NCBI GenBank assembly: GCA_020216985.1
Contig: JAIWOH010000054.1
Span: forward strand, 1-10,000
Source of the DNA: Nitrospira sp.
GTDB taxonomy: Bacteria; Nitrospirota; Nitrospiria; Nitrospirales; Nitrospiraceae
Length of the DNA stretch: 10,000 bases
Reading direction: 5' to 3'
Shown here: positions 7,073-10,000 of the stretch, piece by piece
Numbering within the stretch: position 1 is the first letter of the stretch
Layout: every line of letters begins with the position of its first letter
The notes under the pieces: model-generated
What the model was told of the DNA's origin: nothing
What the model saw: the letters and a program-made list of their open reading frames with translations, nothing else
Databases searched by the model: none
Translations under genes and position numbers: made by a program

Positions 7073-8611
7073 TTAAGAAGACCGTGAGATGCCGAGTTTC
7101 TTCATTTTTGACTGAAGAGTGGTCCGCTTCATCCCCAATCGCGCGGCGGCCCCGGCAGGCCCGCCGATCACCCAACCAGCCGCCTCAAGAACACGACGGA
7201 TGTGGTCTCGCTCGGCATCCTCTAAGCTGGCGGGAGGCCGGGTAATCTCCGACTCAATCACCGTCAGTTCCGCAAGCGGCACATAGAGGTTGGGACCCTG
7301 GGAAAGAATGACGGCTCGTTCGATCAAATTTTCCAACTCCCGGATATTCCCGGGCCAACTGTAGGCCGAGAGGGCGGCCATCGTCTCGGCTGGAATCGTT
7401 TCGATCCGTTTGTCCATTCGCCGGGCCAATTTCTGCACAAAGTAGCGGACGAGCAAGGGAATATCTTCCCGTCGATCGCGCAGAGGCGGAAGCGTCACCG
7501 GAAAAACGTTGAGGCGATAATAGAGGTCGCTGCGGAACTGTTTCTCGGCGACCATGCCCGGCAGGTCTCGATTGGTCGCCGCCAAGAGCCGAACATTGAC
7601 CTTGGTGGTCCTCGTGCTGCCGAGTCGTTCAAATTCCTGTTCTTGGAGAACCCGCAGAAGTTTGGACTGCAAATCAAGGGGAATGTCTCCCACCTCATCC
7701 AAAAACAACGTGCCGCCGTCGGCCAATTCGAACCGGCCGATCTTTTGGGTGATCGCCCCGGTGAAAGCGCCTCGTTCATGACCGAACAATTCACTCTCCA
7801 ACAGTCCCGATGGAATGGCCGCACAGTTCAGTTTCACAAATGTGCGTTCCCGTCTCCCGCTCAGGTTGTGAATGGCGCGGGCGATCAATTCTTTGCCCGT
7901 CCCGGTCTCCCCGAGAATGAGCACGGTCGAGTCGGTCGGCGCCACGACTTCGACCTGTTTCAACACTCGTTTCAACGCGGGGCTTTCCCCGATGATTTCT
8001 TCGAAGTTGTAATCGAGCCGAATTTCGTCTTCGAGGTATAGTTTCTCCTTCGCCAATTTGTCCTTGAGCTCGGCGATCTCTTTGAACGCCAACACGTTCT
8101 CTACGGCGACGGCCACTTGCTTGGCGACCAGCTGCAAAAATTCGAGATCCGCTTCGCCATAGGCTTCCTTTTCCAGACTCAGAAATCCCATGGCGCCCAA
8201 ACGCCGTCTCACCGTGGTCAGAGGAACAATACAAAACGATCGGGCACCATCCTCCATCATACAGCTCATCACTTTCGGCCACCGGCGTTCCTGCGACAAA
8301 TCGGGCACAAGGAGCGCTTGCTGTGTTCGCCACACCAGTCCCGCGGGACTGTCATCGATCGGTCCTTCATGACCTCCGACGAGATCGGCCGGCACGTTCG
8401 CCTGTATGGTCTGCAACCGAATGGTATTCTTCGCGGGATCGTGTAAGGAGAGCGCGACAAAATTGACTTGCACGACGTGGGGGAGATAGCGGGCGAGGTC
8501 GCGGCACAGGTCGTCGAGATCCCGCTGTGCCGCGATTGCCTGTGTCACTTCCAACAGGCCTTGGTACCGCTCGGCCAGCCCCTCGCAAGGAGAAGTCACT
8601 GGGCGTTTCAT
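7073..8611 (-). CDS. Sigma-54-dependent transcriptional activator: GAF sensor, AAA+ ATPase, Fis-type HTH
   Basis: Cytoplasmic enhancer-binding protein of 512 residues, FhlA/NorR-like in layout. An N-terminal GAF domain (about 18-175) would sense a small ligand or redox cue. There is no receiver domain, so it is not a standard two-component regulator. A short charged coiled-coil linker (about 178-198) leads to the sigma-54 AAA+ domain starting near FEEIIGESPALK (203). It has Walker A GETGTGKE (234-241), the sigma-54 contact loop GAFTGA (281-286), Walker B GGTLFLDE (299-306), the FRSDLYYRLNVF segment (359-370) and SWPGNIRELENLIERAVIL (418-436). The Fis-type HTH is at 482-507 (GPAGAAARLGMKRTTLQSKM). 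All ATPase motifs are intact. The ATG at 8611 is the only plausible start, although no clear ribosome site precedes it. A sigma-54 promoter lies just below the gene, so the efflux/STAS operon is its likely target. The ligand cannot be read. Confidence 0.95.
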   Translation of the reverse strand: MKRPVTSPCEGLAERYQGLLEVTQAIAAQRDLDDLCRDLARYLPHVVQVNFVALSLHDPAKNTIRLQTIQANVPADLVGGHEGPIDDSPAGLVWRTQQALLVPDLSQERRWPKVMSCMMEDGARSFCIVPLTTVRRRLGAMGFLSLEKEAYGEADLEFLQLVAKQVAVAVENVLAFKEIAELKDKLAKEKLYLEDEIRLDYNFEEIIGESPALKRVLKQVEVVAPTDSTVLILGETGTGKELIARAIHNLSGRRERTFVKLNCAAIPSGLLESELFGHERGAFTGAITQKIGRFELADGGTLFLDEVGDIPLDLQSKLLRVLQEQEFERLGSTRTTKVNVRLLAATNRDLPGMVAEKQFRSDLYYRLNVFPVTLPPLRDRREDIPLLVRYFVQKLARRMDKRIETIPAETMAALSAYSWPGNIRELENLIERAVILSQGPNLYVPLAELTVIESEITRPPASLEDAERDHIRRVLEAAGWVIGGPAGAAARLGMKRTTLQSKMKKLGISRSS

Positions 8612-8641
8612 GGGCGTGCAGTATGACGCACCACGCGGCGA

Positions 8642-8655
8642 CGCCTCAAGAGGCG
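8642..8655. repeat. 14-bp palindrome upstream of activator gene
   Basis: CGCCTCAAGAGGCG has perfect 6-bp arms and a 2-base centre, with a further GAGGCG at 8658-8663. It lies 31-44 bases upstream of the activator start codon, in the 96-bp gap below the CDGSH gene. It could be an operator for the activator gene. No promoter hexamers could be fixed beside it. Confidence 0.3.
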
Positions 8656-8691
8656 GAGAGGCGATTGCCCGCGTCGCCGGCCATCCTGTCT

Positions 8692-8719
8692 GTCAGAGCG
8701 TCTGCCGTCAGAGCGTCTG
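8692..8719. repeat. 15-bp tandem duplication across the CDGSH stop codon
   Basis: GTCAGAGCGTCTG occurs at 8692-8704 and 8707-8719, a period of 15 bases. On the coding strand this repeats the last codons and stop (Gln-Thr-Leu-TGA) in frame, so the second copy lies just beyond the stop. Each unit contains the small palindrome CAGA-CGC-TCTG. It is probably a slippage duplication. Confidence 0.8.
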
Positions 8720-8944
8720 ATGGGTGCCGTCGCAATAGGGAGGCGTCTTGGTCCGTTTGCATTGGCACAAGGCCACCTCTTTCTGCTCCGACACCGTGAA
8801 CTCCACCGGCTCAAACTCCGTTCCTTGGTGAGAGCCGTCGCAAAAGGGTTGATCCCTCGACCGCCCGCACGAACACCAGTAATACGTTCCCGGCTCCAAC
8901 GACCGAACGGCTGGTTCTTTGGCTGCGATGCGTGGCTGCCCCAT
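8708..8944 (-). CDS. Dual CDGSH iron-sulfur domain protein (mitoNEET-like)
   Basis: Small protein of 78 residues carrying two complete CDGSH motifs, each binding a [2Fe-2S] cluster through three Cys and one His. Motif 1 is CSCGRSRDQPFCDGSH (Cys24, Cys26, Cys35, His39). Motif 2 is CQCKRTKTPPYCDGTH (Cys60, Cys62, Cys71, His75). Both fit C-x-C-x2-S/T-x3-P-x-C-D-G-S/T-H exactly. No membrane helix or signal is present, so it is likely soluble and cytoplasmic. Relatives are linked to redox or iron-sulfur handling; a specific role here is not known. The ATG at 8944 is chosen over an in-frame ATG at 8980 because GGGAGGA lies 6 bases upstream. It is upstream of the activator gene on the same strand (96-bp gap), and an IS element begins about 120 bases upstream. 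Confidence 0.93.
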   Translation of the reverse strand: MGQPRIAAKEPAVRSLEPGTYYWCSCGRSRDQPFCDGSHQGTEFEPVEFTVSEQKEVALCQCKRTKTPPYCDGTHQTL

Positions 8945-8994
8945 AGTTTGTCCTCCCTCTTTCCGCCATGATTGGATCACATAGAAGAGAACGA

Positions 8995-9023
8995 AGTATA
9001 CCGTTTTCTCTGGAACTTCTCAC
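8995..9023 (-). promoter_or_regulatory. Candidate sigma-70 type promoter for the CDGSH gene
   Basis: The minus strand shows GTGAGA (9018-9023, 4/6 to TTGACA), a 17-base spacer and TATACT (8995-9000, 5/6 to TATAAT). Transcription would begin near 8988, leaving a leader of about 44 bases with a strong GGGAGGA ribosome site. It lies between the gene and the insertion sequence, so the promoter seems to have been spared. Confidence 0.45.
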
Positions 9024-9140
9024 ACCCACTTGCCAGGTCTTGTCTCTTTCTTGTATAAGCCTCCGCTGGTGTAAGCTCCCCTCAAACTGAGACGGTCTGA
9101 AAGGAGAATCTTCTGGCACAATAGCCACCCGAGCCAGGAG

Positions 9141-9413
9141 GTTCCCAGGCGTCAGTCCAAGTTCACCGAGACCCAGATTGTATCGATTCTCAAAGAAGCC
9201 GACGCCGGCCGCCCCGTCAACGAGATCTGGCGGAAATACGGCATCAGTTCGGCGACGTACTACAAGTGGAAGGCCCAATATGGCGGCCTCGACGCGTCGG
9301 ACATGAAGCGGCTGAAGGAATTGGAACACGAGAACAGCCGGCTGAAGCGGATGTATGCCGACCTGTCGCTGGAGAATGCCGCGCTGAAGGATCTGATCGA
9401 AAAAAAACTCTAA
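9141..9413 (+). CDS. IS3-family transposase OrfA (HTH and leucine zipper), start codon not canonical
   Basis: DNA-binding subunit of the IS3 transposase. Read from the GTT at 9141 it gives 90 residues. It holds the KFTETQIVSILKEADAG opening, the IS3-type HTH (about 25-45, IWRKYGISSATYYKWKAQYG) and a C-terminal leucine zipper with Leu at 61, 68, 75 and 82, then stop TAA at 9411. No ATG, GTG or TTG exists in this frame between the upstream stop at 9072 and an internal ATG at 9303, which would remove the HTH. GTT occupies the place where relatives appear to have ATG or GTG before PRRQSKF. An AGGAGG at 9136-9141 overlaps it. Either a start-codon mutation or a non-standard start (for example CTG 9087 or ATC 9108) is implied, so the true start is not known. 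Confidence 0.75.
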   Translation, partial: VPRRQSKFTETQIVSILKEADAGRPVNEIWRKYGISSATYYKWKAQYGGLDASDMKRLKELEHENSRLKRMYADLSLENAALKDLIEKKL

Positions 9414-9431
9414 GGCCCGCCGAACGGCGGG
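9400..9431 (+). promoter_or_regulatory. Programmed -1 frameshift site between orfA and orfB
   Basis: An A8 run (9400-9407) in the last codons of orfA is followed after 8 bases by a GC-rich hairpin, CCCGCC-GAAC-GGCGGG (9416-9431). This is the standard IS3 arrangement for making the OrfAB fusion: ribosomes slip back one base on the A run, stimulated by the stem. The orfB frame is the -1 frame and is open straight through the site. Confidence 0.75.
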
Positions 9432-10000
9432 AGGCTGTCACGCACTTGGTGAGGCAGGGCGGTCTTCCGGTTCAGCGGGCCTGTCGAGCGGTGGGCCTGG
9501 GTCGGGCCACGTACGATCGGCCCCTGGTGGACTGGGCCCGGCGCGATGCGCCGGTAATTGCGGCCCTGACGACCCTCGTGGCCGCGAAGAGTCGTTGGGG
9601 CTTCTGGAAATGTGTGGACCGGCTGCGGTTGAACGGACATCCACGGAATCATAAGCGGCTCTGGCGGGTGTACTGTCAGCTCCGGTTGAATCTCCCGCGA
9701 CGAACCAAGAAGCGGCTGCCGGTCCGGTTTCGCCAGCCACTCGTCGTCATCCTGCAACCGAACGCGGTGTGGGCCGTGGATTTTATGAGCGACACGCTCT
9801 ACGGGGGCCGACGGTTTCGCACCTGGAATATTTTGGATGAAGGGGTGCGGGAGGGCTTGGCCATCGAAGTAGATACGTCGTTACCCGCGGAACGGGTCGT
9901 GCGCGTGCTGGAGCAAGTCGTGGCGTGGCGCGGCCAGCCACAGGCCCTTCGGCTCGATAACGGGCCGGAACTCATCGCCGAGCGGTTTATGACCTGGTGT
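9407..10000 (+). CDS. IS3-family transposase OrfB, DDE integrase domain (C-terminus outside window)
   Basis: Catalytic part of the transposase, read in the -1 frame from the slippery site; 198 residues are visible with no stop. The N-terminal part (EAVTHLVRQGGLPVQRACRA) is the second HTH-like region of IS3 OrfB. It is followed by an HTH_21-like segment (RWGFWKCVDRLRLNGHPRNH, then KRLWRVYCQL) and the retroviral-type integrase core. The first catalytic Asp is in WAVDFMSD (about residue 125) and the second in RLDNGPE (about 184), 59 residues apart as in the family. The catalytic Glu, expected 35 residues later, falls beyond the window, so integrity of the whole enzyme cannot be judged. There is no obvious independent start; production as an OrfAB fusion is likely. 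Confidence 0.88.

Larger units (their letters stand above)
9067..10000 (+). mobile_element. IS3-family insertion sequence, left part (right end outside window)
   Basis: Contains orfA and orfB in the typical IS3 arrangement: overlapping frames, a poly-A slippery run and a DDE integrase. The left end is uncertain. TGGTGTAAGC at 9067 or TGTATAAGC at 9052 both begin with the TG expected of IS3 ends, but without the right inverted repeat the boundary cannot be fixed. It points away from the CDGSH gene. Confidence 0.85.

Noticed and set aside
8811..9329. 172-codon minus-strand open frame spanning the CDGSH gene and the IS left part
   Set aside because: It overlaps two well-supported genes in other frames and crosses the IS boundary, so it cannot be an old gene.
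1..10000. CRISPR array, tRNA, rRNA or riboswitch
   Set aside because: No regularly spaced repeats of 20 bases or more and no tRNA-like or rRNA-like segments were seen on either strand.

Overview
The window reads as a chromosomal segment from a GC-rich, two-membraned bacterium. Evidence for an outer membrane is a complete RND efflux set: inner-membrane pump, lipidated periplasmic adaptor and lipidated outer-membrane channel. The protein set and codon use resemble Nitrospirota (Nitrospira-like) bacteria, but that placement is a guess from familiarity. No rRNA, tRNA or marker gene is present to prove it.

Layout, right to left along the minus strand, which carries everything except the right end. 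A small dual-CDGSH iron-sulfur protein (8708-8944) has a plausible sigma-70 type promoter. It is followed by a GAF / AAA+ / Fis-type sigma-54 activator (7073-8611). A 274-bp non-coding gap follows (6799-7072). It holds a good sigma-54 (-24/-12) promoter at 6834-6848, three copies of a TTCCCG(G/T)TG repeat, and an 18-bp palindrome further upstream. Below the promoter, all on the minus strand, are a 40-residue small ORF (6676-6798), a STAS-domain protein (6395-6682), a hemerythrin-like HHE protein (5802-6320), an AcrA-type adaptor (4499-5710), an AcrB-type HAE1 pump (1346-4495) and a NodT/OprM-type outer-membrane factor (1-1343, cut by the window edge). The small ORF and the STAS gene overlap by 7 bases. 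The pump genes are separated by only 2-3 bases.

The simplest reading is one regulon. The activator senses something through its GAF domain and fires the sigma-54 promoter just below its own gene. The transcript may carry both the small regulatory or redox-type proteins and the tripartite efflux pump. A 91-bp gap before the adaptor leaves open a second promoter for the pump genes.

The right end (about 9067-10000, plus strand) is the left part of an IS3-family insertion sequence. It has an orfA with HTH and leucine zipper, an A8 slippery run followed by a hairpin, and an orfB DDE integrase truncated by the window edge. It is oriented away from the CDGSH gene. Its orfA has no ATG, GTG or TTG start in the expected place.
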